From Prinia subflava (taxonomy: Eukaryota; Chordata; Aves; Passeriformes; Cisticolidae), in assembly GCF_021018805.1 (NCBI RefSeq), contig NC_086251.1, positions 14,923,098 through 14,987,097 of the forward strand: a stretch of DNA of 64,000 nt, given 5' to 3'. The position numbers were made by a program, and so were the translations under genes. The notes under the pieces are model-generated. The model was not told the origin of the DNA, ran no database searches, and worked only from the letters and a program-made list of their open reading frames with translations. Positions 27,901 through 41,100 of this stretch are shown in pieces; the first letter of the stretch is position 1, and every line of letters begins with the position of its first letter.

Positions 27901-30900
27901 ACTGTTTGATCTTAGCAGGCTGGTCTGCAGCCAGGTGAAAAACTCCTGCTTGCATGGTACCATAGCAGCCTCAATGACCTAATCCACTGGGAACACTTCA
28001 AAGCCAAATGGGAAGACTTCAGTGACACGAACAGGAGAAAAGCCATCTCCTTAGATGGTTTTCGTGGTAAGGAAGAAATACATTTAAACCAAGAATTTGA
28101 AATACCCACAATAATTTAAAACTTTGTAATGCTTTCTATCTCACTTCCTGTCCTTATTTTCAGGCAAAATTTTGAAAAAAAAAAAGCATGTAACTGCTCC
28201 CAAAAGTCACAAAGTTGGATGTTTAATAATTGCAAACCAATTATTGTCTAAATGTTACAGATGCATAGCTGTTTACCCCAGAAGTGGGTGCTCCTTTTTA
28301 ATTTTAACTTCATTACCACAGTGAGTAATAAACCTTTAAAAAAAATCAGGATGCCTTTATCTTTTCTTTGTAGTGGTTAAATCCTAAAAAAGGAGCACTA
28401 GCAGATCAAGAAGTCAAAGAAAGAAAAAATCAATTCACTGTTTTCTCTTTCTGGAATTTACTTTTGTGTGTTTAAGTCATAAACCCTTTCCCAAAAGTAC
28501 CAAAGAAAAAGGATTTTTCTTCATCCACACATTAAAAGAAAAAAACTACCCCACAAAACCATGAGAAATCTAAATAGAGGGCCAAACAGAAGAGATATGA
28601 GCAGGGAATAAGATCCAAGAAGCAAAAATCATATCCCATGCTTGCATCAGAACACAAAACAACACAAAGTACAACATCTTGGCATACAGAAAAGCAACAA
28701 AGGAATTGCATAGTTATAAACATCAGCAATGTATCTTGTCATAGCACTTAATCAAATGTCAGACACCGTAATAACACTGTCTGATCTGTTAGACATTGTT
28801 AAATGGCTTTCATCCCTTCCCCTCAGTATTCTCTTGTGAGGTCCAGCAGCGCCTAGATTTCTATTATTTAATTTTTTTTTCTTCCTATAGAAATGGTCTG
28901 AGATTTCCAAGGCTTTAAATGGGTTCACACTTTTGAAATCAACTAACAGTGGAGGCTGCAGAAAAACCTTGACAACTTAAAAAAAAAATAAAAAAAGCTG
29001 GACAAAAGGGATTTCCACTGAAGCAATCACCAGTAAGAAATCTGGCTATTTAATACTTGTTAATTTAACACTTAAGACACAACATTATGGCAAACAATGT
29101 TCTGGAAAAACAAACACATCCTAAAAACTCCTTACTGCATCCTGATGCACTTGTTACCAAGGAAGGGATTGTTTACATTAATTTTACACCTGGAGGGGAA
29201 GGAGGAATTTTAAGATATGGGAGCTAAAGTGGCAAACTGTAGAAGGTGGCATTTTCAAAATCATACTTCTAAGGTAAGAACTATCTTTTTTTTTATCGCT
29301 GAGAATTGAATTTTTAAAAAATTTCTTTCTGAAGGTTTTTATTTATTTTGCTAGGACCAAAGACAAACTGCAAGGCATAGGGTTTTTTTCAGTCTTTGCT
29401 GGCATCTGATTACATGCAAAATCCACTGAATTTATGGAGACCTCAGCAATCAACTGCCAGGAGAGCAAGAAAAAACCCTTAGGCAGGTATTAAAACAGGA
29501 GACAGTTTAGCATTTTTGTCCTCACAGGACTAGATGAATCACTTTTTCTTCCTCTTCCCTCTCCTCCTTCCACAAAAACAGTTCTGTTGGTTGAATGCTG
29601 GGGCAAAGGCACAGACTGTATTAGACCATCTAAAACACAGAGTCCAGAAGTAGCTTCTGCCTTTGACAACTTCAGTTTAAATTAGAGAAAGGCAGCCAAG
29701 AGGCAAGGGAGATGAGCCACCAGGTGGGAAGACAAACAGGTCCCTGTCACTGAGCAGGCTACCCCGTACAGCAGTCCTGGGAAGCTGCTGTGTGCCACGG
29801 CATCGCAGCAGAAACACAAATCTCTCTTTGCTGAATCTTTCATTAAACAACAGCTTTATAATAACTTATAACCTAAGCTCGAAGGCCAGAAGGACTGGCA
29901 GGGCTCAGAGCTTGGGGGACTCGTTGGTACGTGAAAGCTGGAAACATCAAATACAAACAAATGCCATCACTGGCGTTAAAAGTACAAGCACAATCTAAGT
30001 TCATACCAAATCCAAACCCCCTAAATTAAAAGCAGAGAGAAGCAGTCTGTGTGCCAGCACTGCCTTGGTGACTTTATGGCCTCACAGTGACAAATGGGTT
30101 TGAAATGACCAATGTTACAACACAATAAACAGGTGGAGCTGGCACCACCACATCCCTCCCATCTCATTCACCTGCAGTAACCCACCCAGTAATGCAGTAT
30201 ATTCTCTACCTCCAGAACGCATACTACCTATGAAAGAGAAACTTTTCAGCACTAACATTCTTCTTAAGGAGACAGAAAAACAATGAACAACTAACAAAGT
30301 CACTTCCACACTTACAAAAAAGTAAACCATTTAAAACACTGTTCGATCAAATTCCTGTGAGGGTAACTTAAATTATGTATTTCTCCTTGACTGTTTTTCC
30401 GTAAGATTTCAGTCTTACAAAACCTGCCAATAAAATTCATCAACACAACTGAAATAGGAAAGATAAGCAGCATTTACACCAGAAGTTTCTTGACCTAAAG
30501 TTCTGGGGTCAACCAGGTAAAAAACAATTACTCTAACCTCAAATCATCATCATTTTGGCATTATTTTCCCATCCATAAAAGGAGGTATGGATGAGACTTC
30601 TTTGCAGAGAACGCTGCAAATTGATAGCTTTGTTCCAGTTCACTACAGTTTCTTATTGATTTTCTCTCATTTTAGCCTGCATTGATTTGTTAATCCTTTC
30701 TCTGTAACAGTCCTAATGACAAATTGAGAATGAAAAACTGCATGCTTTAGGGCCTTTTCCACCAACCTCTAGCTTCCAACCATATTTTCACTTGCACTTG
30801 GAACATGCCCATTCACTTATCCTAGGTTAGATCTGATTCACCTTAAACTAGGTTGGGTGCACTTTATACTGAAACATTTCTGTTTAGGTTTCTCATGGAT

Positions 30901-33900
30901 GAACAAGGCAACCGAAATCACATCAGTGAGGCAGAACTGAAGTTCTGTCACCTTCAAAGGTTGCTGCTCACAGAGACTGTCTTAAAACCAAGTAAATTTT
31001 TAAGTAATTTTGCAGCCCTGCCCATGGTTGATTAACAGGCATTAACTGCATCATGCATCTGAAGGGCATTCCTGAGCATTTATGGCATTGGATGTGCAAA
31101 GAAATCCTTCCAAGGAGCGGGAGCACAAGTTGTCTCTAAACTCAGAGCTGCAGGCATGCTGCACTGTTACTAGAACAATCCATGCAGAAGGATGGGACCC
31201 AGCCAGTATTTTTAATTTAAGGAATATAGTATGAGTCTAAAGAGATCAGAGTTATAACAAGGCAATTTAGATTAGTAATTCTGCTACCAATAAGCTCATT
31301 AAATAGAGCTGCCAATTTGGTGTCATTGTTGAGGCCTCACTACTGACAGCTGATGCCTGTCTGCACAAGCCATGGCTACTGCTGCAAGTGGTTTTAGTCT
31401 CTTTTCATTTTCTGATACTTTCAGAGATCTCCAAGTGAGGTACTCATTTGGAATTCTAACTGCAGCATAGCACCAAATTGAAAATTAATTTGTAACTTAT
31501 GAAGATTAAGGCTTGCCCACAGTCACATTTCTAACACCTCACTCATCACATGCTGGGTGGGTCTCCACCTCCTGACTTCACCCCATGTCAGTCCTCTCCT
31601 ACACCAGCCCATCTGTCAGGGAATTGACCTTTCCTGGTCTCCCATACAGACTGCAGAGCAGCCTGGCCCTGGCTGCCACCTCACTGCTGCAGTACAACCC
31701 CAGCAGACCAATGCTGGTCATTTTAAACCAAACCTTATCTGCAAAAGTGGTATTTGGAAAGCCTCTAGTTTGTACCCACACAGCATGTGCTCCCTGGCAC
31801 ACAAAGGCAGCGTGGGAGTTCTCCTTTGCCATTCCCTTGGTGTGATTTTGGGTTCCCATCTCCCTATATCCAGTGCCAGCTGCAGGGAAATTGGTAGGGG
31901 TGGCAGGAAGCACAATGCTGGGAACCAGTATCACCTCCTCTTTGCTTTCCAAAAATTACAGACCCAGAGCTGGTGAGCTAGGCTCTGCTCATAACACACT
32001 GCTATTCTTAACTTGCAGAAATGACTTTGCTATGAATGTTAAATGTCTCTCTACCCAGGCCACGAGATACTCTATACAAACCACGGTCATGTCTTACAGG
32101 ATAAGAAAAGCACAGAATAAGTGGGATAGCTACCTAGGCAAAAAGGAAAAAGTGGCATTTGGGTTGCAGCAGTTTGGTACTGCTCTCAATTTGCTACTTA
32201 GGAGAAGGGCAGAGGGAACTGACTAACCTAAGAAATAAATCCTGTTTCCTCATTGCCTGTGACATGACTGTAAACTCTCAATGTTCTTGCAGTGCTGCCA
32301 AGATTAGTGTTACTCTCCTACACAGGGCACGCAGAGCACACAAACACACCTAATCAAACACAGACTTGCTGCATTTTGTATGCAGACTGTAGTTTCAATC
32401 TTCTGTTACATCCTGTTTGGGTTTTTCCCCCCTAATAATAATTTCAACAATTTGGTCTCTTATTTTCATCCTTAATTGCAATTTGTCACTCACACAGTGA
32501 GCTGTACTCGGAACCCACTTCTCCATGGCCTTTATTTTCCTTTATTGTCACTTAAAATTAATTGATAAGCCAAGAACTTGATGGAAGAATATGAAAGGGA
32601 CCATCTCTATATTAAAATTTTCATCATTGCATCTCTAAAACAGCACAACAAAATCAATCAAGGAAAATTCAACAATGCCATTTCTCAAAAGACATGGATC
32701 AAGACCAACTCATTAAAAAGACACCAGTTCATAATGGGGAAAAAAACCCACTAAACCAAAAAACTGACAACACACGCCAAAGTGAGCTTAGCAAGTGAGA
32801 AACTGCACATCACTTCAAGTCTTTTTTTGCATTTACCTCCTTCCCTAACACCCAAAGTGGTTTTTTTTTAAGCAGCTCATTGAATCAGTTACTCCACACA
32901 TATTCTCAAACTTTGAGCAACAGAATTTGGTTTAGGAACATTGAACTTGTTTCTGTCCCACAAAAATACAAACCTCTCATTCTGAACATCCAAAATAAAA
33001 ACACAGTAGCCAGTTAAACAAATAAGTATTTAAAAGCCACACACAGAACCTAGAGATGATATATAATAATATTAGGTTATTTCCTTTGATACCCCTTAAA
33101 GCCTCAACTCTTTACTTACAAAGAGGCCTCTAACGAATTTCCCTGATAAGTCAAAAACAGTTGTCACTTTTTTTAAAACCAAAAGGTTCCATTTGCAATA
33201 TTATTGTGACTATGTGTTAAGGTAGTAATGTGTATACATTAATCTAACATTTATATAACCAGTGAATGGACATCATACAGATACCTTAGATTTTTCTTGT
33301 AGGCAGCTGCTTAATAGTTTGCAACATGAACAGGGAAGGAAGAAAAACAAGAATATGCTAAAACCAAAGCTACCCTTCAAACACCTAAACAAAAATGACA
33401 TCTTACTGCAACTGCACTGAAAAGAACAGCAATAAACTTTGGCTGCAACGCACCATGAGAATGTGGGTGTTTATGATGCCATTCCCTGAAAGAAAGGAAC
33501 CACACAGAGGATCCAAAGCAATCTTATTGCAGAGGATGAACATGCACGTTGGAACCATGGACCAGAGCAGGATCAGGACAGACACAGTAGGCACATGTCA
33601 CAAGTCTATCAGTTATTTTCATTCCCTGACACAACTGGTCCCTACATCCATCATCAAGAATCAAGTTGAGTGATGGTTATTTTTTAATTTCCTAACTGAC
33701 ATTTCAGAGATCCCTCCTCAGAAAACTGTGATCTAGAACAGTTTGATTTGACTAGAAAAGGACATGATGAAAACATGGCTCCATGTGAGGCCATGCCTAT
33801 CCTAAATAACTGCAGCCCTTCCTTCCATCCAGCTTAGCAAGAAACATTCAGCACTGTTTATTGCTGCAGCAAATGTTTGCTGCAATGTGAATGACATGCT

Positions 33901-35559
33901 GAACATACCACAAACAGTAGAACTATAGCTATTAAAGCCAAAAATATCAAACAGACTGGAAAAGCATTTGGACAAGGAGGAAACATTAAACCAGATCTTT
34001 GTAGCATTTGCTAAATACAGAGACTCATCATATTTCGGGCCATTTGTATTTAATTGTCCTTTCATCTGAAGAGGGGTGGATGAATGCGCATCAGATGAGT
34101 CAGATGTTCTGAAGAGGTTCCATCAAGGACGCCCCACAAGAGCACTGCCTGCAAAACGCCTCACACAACAACTTCTCAGTGCCTTGGCCTATTCCATATT
34201 GGTTAGGCACCGAAGCACTGAGAAGAAAACAGTGGCAAAACGCAAGAATTTTAAACACATTCAACACCAGGAGCCTCCACGCTTTTAAACCTGCTAGGAA
34301 GACACACTCAGATTAGTGGATAATTATCTAAAACTCAGGCTTTTGTTCCTCCTTTGCTTTAGTTTAAAGGAAAAAAGTGCTCTTATTTCTCAAGGTCAAT
34401 GTTTTCAGTTGAAGTCAAGCTCACAATGGAATAGGTCACGCACAACACTTCAAGAATCAGGTTTTGAAGTGGCAGACACAGACATTATAACAGTGTCAGT
34501 TCACAGAAAGGAGAATCCCTGGTCTTTGGTGGAGAAAGTAGGCAAGCCGTGGGCATGGAGACAATCAGCAACACAGGAGGTTAAAACTACTGCGCTGACC
34601 TTGAGTTAAACTCTTGTGTCTTTTATACTGTCCTCTAATCCTTAGATGAGTTTCTCCGCTTTGGCTGTAACAATATTAACTGAAGTGCAGAGGCAATCAG
34701 CACACCACAGCTTTGCCAAAAATTCAGTTGAATCATTAAAAGTGATTTATAAAAATAGACCATGAATAAAAAATCATCAGTCATAATCCTCAACTGTTCA
34801 ACTGTCTCTCTGCATTAAACACAAAAATTGGAATTGTTAATTCAAGGTAAACATGGAAAGGAACTCACCTTCTCTGTATTTCTTTCAATTCATCTCTCAA
34901 ATCAAGTCCTGTCTCCATATGACAACAAATGGAAAAAGGGGTAGCTTGTGTGTTTACAAAGAACAGCTCACTCTACATAGACTACATACTGCAATTTAAT
35001 GCATTTTCAAGTATAAATTCTAGCTTTGGCATTATTTTGTAATATTGAAGTGAAACAATTTCGGTCCTTATTATCTGTTTTTCCTTTTTTGCATCCTAGC
35101 ATGCAGATGATCCTCTTAAGTCATCTTTGTGCTGTTATCTCTGCAAAGAATGATGTCTGCTCCAGAACACTGCCATTGCTAATCACTCAAATCAGGTCTC
35201 TCACAGGTCTATAAGGAGGAACAGCGCTGAGGGCAGCAGAATAAAGATGAGATTGTTGTTTCTCTTTCTTTTCAAGGAATGTATCTGAATACATCCCTTC
35301 ACTTTCATGGATCACTTGTCCTGCCAAGGGTAAGTTCCACTGTGCAAAAGCTGCAGCTGCCTTGGCTTTGTATTGTCCAACAAACGACAGAACGACGTAC
35401 TTGAGACGCTGCACACAGCACAGATAAAAACAGCGTGAAGCAGATTCAGAAATGGAGCTGTCTATACGTAACTAATGACAAAAAGTGGTGACACCTGTGT
35501 CAAAATGGGTAAGACAGCTGTCTGAGACTCAGAGGAGTTAAAAGGGACTGAACATGAGT
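21991..35559. other. Intronic sequence, no gene recognised
   Basis: This is AT-rich DNA with a 26-nt poly(A) run at 26.6 kb and a modestly GC-richer patch at 31.55-31.9 kb, where overlapping open frames of up to 139 codons occur without recognisable protein similarity. No repeats beyond simple ones were identified. Confidence 0.6.
26622..26647. repeat. Poly(A) run of 26
   Basis: This is an uninterrupted A run between CTGAACC and GCCAATTATAC. It might be the tail of a processed transcript, but no gene-like sequence or target duplication is recognisable next to it, so a simple mononucleotide repeat is the safer call. Confidence 0.9.
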
Positions 35560-36395
35560 CATCATGGGCTCTGGGGCCCCAGACAGGGTCCCTCAGGACG
35601 GCATCCCTTCCCTCCAGTCGTCCACATGACACAGCTTGGTGTCAGTGGCAAACTTGCTCAGGGTGCCCTCCATCCCACTGTCCTTGTCACTGACAAACAG
35701 CACTGATCCCAATACCAGCATCTCAGGAACACTGGTCTCCAGGTGGACATCAAGCAACTGACCTCAACCCTGTGACTACAAAGATCCAGCCAGTTTTTTA
35801 TCCACTGAGTCATCCACATATCAAATCCATGTCTCTCCAATTTAAAGACAGGATGTGATGTGGGAAAGTGTCACATGCTTTGCACAGGTCCAGGTAGATG
35901 ATGTCAGTTGCTCTTCCCTCATCCGCCAGTTCTGTAACCCCATCATAGAAGGCCACCAGATTTGTCAGGCTGGTGGTCAGATTTGCTGTGGTGAAGCCAT
36001 GTTTGCCATCACCAATTACCTCCTTATTTCAATTGTGCCTTAGCATAGTTTCCAGGAGGATCTGTTCCATGATCTTGCCAGGCACACAGGTGAGACCCAC
36101 CAATCTGTAGTTCCCCAGGTCTTCCTTATTTCCCTTTTTTAAAATTAAGGTTATGTTTCCCTTTTTCCAGAGGGAAGTTCGCTAAATTGCCACAGCTTCT
36201 CAAGTATGATGGATGGTGGCCTAGCCAATTGCTCTGTCAGTTCCCTCAGGACCCACAGGCATCAGGTCCCATGGACTTGTGCACCTTCAGGTTCCTTAAA
36301 TGGTCTCAAACCTGACCCTCTCTGAGAGTAAGCAGTGCTTCACTCTTCTTGACCCTGCCTCTGCCCTCTGCAACTTGGGCCATGTGGTTAGAGAA
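35560..36395 (-). mobile_element. CR1 LINE fragment, central reverse-transcriptase domain
   Basis: The minus strand encodes degenerate CR1 reverse transcriptase. In order of translation it contains a VHKSMGPD-like start (near 36270), a [13 protein letters not shown] segment (near 36060), a DVIYLD-type segment (near 35890), [19 protein letters not shown] (35840-35780) and LSKFATDTKL (near 35635-35660). The last corresponds to the catalytic F-A-D-D box, but the first Asp is replaced by Thr, so the copy would be catalytically dead even without its stops. The copy is truncated at both ends: the CR1 3' end is absent and the 5' limit near 36395 is fuzzy. It is in the same orientation as SERGEF. Confidence 0.85.
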
Positions 36396-37215
36396 CCTTT
36401 GGGTTGGTTGATTGAAACTCTTCAGCGTGTTTTGGAACAAGGAAACTCTTCAGAAGTTTCACAGGTTCTCTTTAATACCTCACTCAAGTTTAATGCCTTG
36501 GATGACTACACTCTGAGAGTGGCACCTGGACAGATCATTAATCTGTGCACCTTAAACAAAGCCCACCTTCTGCCTCTTCCCCTGTCTCTGCTTTCCTGAA
36601 CATGTCCCCTTCTGCACTCACCCTACAACTCAAAATGGAGACTTCTCAAGGAGCACAAGAGATCAAGAGTAAGCACAGTGGGCAGAAGTTCTGGATCAGC
36701 CATCAACCACATGTCTCAAACACATCACAAGTTTTTGTTCCTGCCCCCACAGTACTGGGAATTTCCACTCTCCTCAGCTGCAGTACAAGCCAGGAGAACT
36801 GTTTATACGGCTGTGCAAGCCTCCCCCTCGATCAGAGGGAGCACCAGCTGTGTTTTGTGGGGTGCTGGTCTGGAGTTCCACACAAAAGTAGTGCTGCACC
36901 TGGGCAAAGTCCCACCCCCTCTGTTCAGCTGCACTGCAGGCACAACTTACACCTGCACACGTTGATACCTTAGAGATCTTGGAATGTTTTGCTAAAGCGG
37001 ACTCCACCAAGGAAAAAATCAGTTCCTGAATGCAAAAGCCTTTCAAAAGACATAATTGAATCTTACTAATTTCTGAGCTTACAGGAAGAGCAAGCAAGGG
37101 CTTGTGCTGCAGCATTTAGAAGGGTTCTATTAGGAAACTGTTCTGATTATTTTAATGCACAAAAAAAACCCCAAAAAAAAGGCAGGGGGGTGGAAATGGT
37201 AATTTTTTTCTTTAC
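36396..37215. other. Intron immediately downstream of the last visible SERGEF exon
   Basis: This is the start of the large intron, read on the minus strand. The 12-mer GAAACTCTTCAG occurs twice (36414-36425 and 36442-36453). A GC-richer patch at 36.83-36.96 kb supports only chance open frames. Confidence 0.7.
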
Positions 37216-37373
37216 CTGAGATGCTCCATTTAGGCAAGGAACCGAAACAGGGGTGTTACACAACAGCTCCAAGCACTGTTCAGATGCTGTGCTCTGCTGC
37301 CCACCAGGAACCACCGCGTGCCTTCCAAGCTGCCCATAGTTCACTCTGCCCCAGGTGAACACCTTGCCAGCTT
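37216..37373 (-). CDS. SERGEF: SERGEF internal exon (sixth and last visible)
   Basis: This exon is 158 nt: two bases completing a Glu codon (G|AA) with the previous exon, then 52 codons, ending in phase 0. The acceptor is TTGTGTTTAG and the donor is CAG|GTAAAG. The product begins AGKVFTWGRVNYGQLGRH and ends PCLNGASQ. TWGR.NYGQLGR is an RCC1-repeat first signature and matches SERGEF. The following stretch rich in Ser, Gln, Val and Pro corresponds to a poorly conserved loop of the family. In relatives the next exon resumes with a second signature (V-S-C-G-S-E-H). I could not find that sequence between here and the left edge, so the downstream exon is probably outside the window. Confidence 0.95.
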
Positions 37374-38115
37374 CTAAACACAAAACACATTACAAGATTA
37401 CTTATTCACCAAGCTCCTGAAACATGTGGATGCCAATTCAAAACCAGAACTTTTTAATGCATCTTATCTACAGCTTCAAAAGCCTGATGGAAACTTATTT
37501 TGGGAACCAAAAAAAAATTAAAAAACTAGCTCAAGATATTACTTTATACTTCTGTGGAGCTACTCATTCTTCATTAAATTCTTTTCTAGCAGAATAACAT
37601 CTGGATGGGGCCTGGGCTGTAAATAAACCATGTCAGATATTCTGCATACAATAAATACACTTTGGTTACTCAAAGGACATATTTTAGGTTAACAGAAGCA
37701 CAAACAAAACAGCTTATTCTGACACATAAAAGATTATAGAAAAGAGAATTATTTTCTATTCCCATTCTTTGCCATAGGCAATTCATTGCATGACCTGCAT
37801 TTAACTGATTTTTGTGTTTTCCTGATAGAAGTTACATTCTGTCACTACTGTTAGCAGAGTTATAGTCCTCAGGAGACAGCTGGTTAGTCAGGAACACCAG
37901 CACAATTGCCATTCAGCATTGGAAATGCACTGGTTTCTTTTCACATCCTTGGCCAAGGAAAGGTAACTTTAAATGAAATTAGCACTATATGGCTCATCCT
38001 TCTCTCCAAGGGTTATTATTCCAAGTGCACTGCTGCAGAACTGACACTCAAAGCACCATTCTCCTGTATGGATAACATTCATAAACATCCTTCTTACCTT
38101 TGCTTTCCTTGAATT

Positions 38116-38136
38116 AAAAAAAAAAAAAAAAAAAAA
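38116..38136. repeat. Poly(A) run of 21
   Basis: This A run follows CCTTGAATT and is followed by GAAAATCATAC. As with the run at 26.6 kb, no retrocopy is recognisable upstream. It lies about 740 bp upstream, in transcription terms, of the last visible SERGEF exon, read there as poly(T). Confidence 0.9.
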
Positions 38137-41100
38137 GAAAATCATACAAAGTGACACCTTTATTTTCTTAATGAAGTGACTAGGTCCCTGCAGATTAAAA
38201 AAACATTAAAAGCTGTCCTTCTGGGCTTCCAATTAAAAATGTTATATACGCACAGCACAAGGTAAAGTCCTCAGCTTGGTTTTAACCAGAAGCATCAACC
38301 CACATTCCAGCCCAGAAAGAAACCTGCAACAACCTTGAGTTATGTACATGCTTCAGCCAAGCCTCAAACTGCTCTCCAGAGTCATCACCTTTATAGGCCA
38401 AAAGATGTGGATCTGGGGCAAATACCATCCAGGCCAGCAAGTCAGCTTGCACACACACACCTCTGCCTGTCAGTCAGGACAGCACACCCCACAGAGGGGT
38501 CGGATGCAGGGGGTACGGCCACACCACCCACAGGAGGCAACTGAGAGGTTTCTGAATAGACACCAAAACACAAACCCTTGGAAACCTGAACACCTCCCTT
38601 TTCCTTAGGATGCTGTTAAATTTTCTTGAAAGGGACAATGGTGGATACTCCTGGTTTGTGGAGTTTAAGGTGATAATGCATTTTGTAAATGAACTGGAAA
38701 CCTCAGTTCATATACAGGAGAAGTATAGGCTTTTCCTTGGAAATCTGCTGGCAGTGGTATCTTTCACTCCAATCACTGCAAGTTTTCAGATGCATTCTCT
38801 CAGTTCACTGATAATGCTTCCCCTAAAATAATTAAGTGATAAAATTAGTTGTCCTTCTCTCTCAAGGGCACAAAGCTTTTTTCTTTGCATCTTCCTTTCA
38901 GTTCAGGGAAAAGCCAAAAACAGTCACAGACTACATTCAATACAAGAGAGGACTTTTAACATAGTAGCTACATTTTGTTAGGTTAAAGGATAAAAATAAG
39001 TTTCTTTAAGAGAACTACTAGTGTATCTTAGATTAGGAAGACAGTTTGAGGTTTAAAAAACATTCTTGTTCTGAAGTTAGTATATTTACTTTGCAATTTA
39101 TATAGATCTCTGCTAAAAATATCTGCAGCTGCAAAAATGTACATAACAAATCAAATACAGACTAGGCTTCAGGCTTTTACATCAGACCAGGTTACTGCAC
39201 TTCTACAGAACCCTGTTAGTGGACTGGGAAAGGATAGGTAGGTTGCTCAATTTTATATTTACTACAGGAACTGAAACTGAGTTTTATGAAATCTGAAGCC
39301 AGAAAGATTTTTTTTAACATCTAGTTAGATCATTAATACACCACAGGCTCTCAAGCCCTACCCAGACATTGCTGTATTGATCCCAAAGACTACAGTTGAA
39401 TTAAAGCATTTCAGCTCTCAGAAGCCAAACGTATCAAGTGCCACAGGCAAAACCATCAGCAAGCTGCAAGGCCTCTGAAAAGGCAAGCTTTGAATTGATA
39501 ATACAGACCCAGATCCTCACACAGTCTACAGCACCATCCCTACACAGAGGCAACAAAGGTTTCTATCAACTCAACCTTTTGGGGGAACAAACTCCTTCCT
39601 AAAATGAATCTGGTGCTCTCTCTGGACCCAGACATGAACAAGAAACACCAGCCACTGACATAGGAAAAATCATCCCAGGAGTACCAGGGATGCTCCAGTG
39701 GAACTGAAGACTGCAAGCAAATATGAAGGATTAAAACAGCAACAATGCTTAGCTACAACAAAACACCTGCCATCCACAGATTATATTTTTTCCACTGGAC
39801 AAGCTAGCAAAGAATCACACATGCAAAACCAAACAGAACCCTTAGCAGAATGTAAGCCATTTCTGTAAAACATGAATGTAAAATGTTTCCCATTACAAAC
39901 ACAGACCATTGCAGTTAACTTTTTCTTTCTTGTGACAATATGGGCAACGAGTTTCAGGTGATTATTAGTACACAAGCATTCATTAAAAATATTAAAACCA
40001 GATAAATTAATTTTTGCTTTTAGGAAGAATTTCTTGAATGCCCAAAGATTAGTTAAGCAACCAGTTCTTTCTCACTGCTCATCAATGCAGTTCTCAGTTC
40101 TTATCGAGACACATTCCTTCCCCAGACTTGTTCCTGTTTGCTGAGCGTTCCCCATCCCATGCTCAGACTGCTGATAATAGTCAATCATTTCTATTTTTCA
40201 GTCTAAAAACAACTGTCTAGGGATCCTTAAAAAAAAAACCAAACCTCAAAGTACATAAATCTGTCTTTTTTGTGAGAGAAACTAACAGAAGCTGATTTAG
40301 ATGTGCCTTTTCTGTGAAATACTGATTATACTTTCAGCAAACAAACCAAAAAAACCCCAGTCTCAAGTGGAAATTTCAGGCTGAGGCAAACACCAATGCA
40401 TGGAAAATTCCGCCAAAGGTTAAAGTCTCGTCAAAATCCTAAGGAAAAGAAAGCACTGAGCTATGACAGAAAGCGTTGAGCAATTGTAATGGGAGGTATT
40501 GCTACTGTGCTGCTTATAAAATAGATGGTATTTTAAAATGTTCTAAGACTATTTGAGAAAAAGACATTAGTCATACAGAGTAAGGAGGTTGCAGGATGAA
40601 TTACTTAAGAATGAAGGGTGATATAACAAGGAGTGTTGGTCTAATATTAGACTAGGACAGATTTTAATTAGAAGTCAAGAAAACATACACAGTGATGAGT
40701 CAACCTGGACAGAGTACATCAGTCATGGAAGTGGCTGAAACATCAGAAAATGTGATATTTCATACCAGACTCTATGCAGGAAGAGGGCACACAAATGGCA
40801 GGAGTTATTTCTACAACTTGTGTAGAAAGAAGCATACAATACTGAAAAGCCTTTCCAGTTCTTCTGTGATACTAACAGTGCTTCCTAAGACCTGGATCCT
40901 GCCATGTTCTGAGCGTGGAGGCTCCAATTCCAAAAGGCACTTCAACTCCTCTACTGTGAACATCCACATTGTCCCAGATGATTTTTATAGAAACTGCTCA
41001 TTTTTTCACCAGGCAAATGCTACATCAGATAAAGTCCAGAGGGTTCAATACCATCTGGAATTAAGGAGTAAGAGATACAAATTCATGCATCCTGTGTTAT

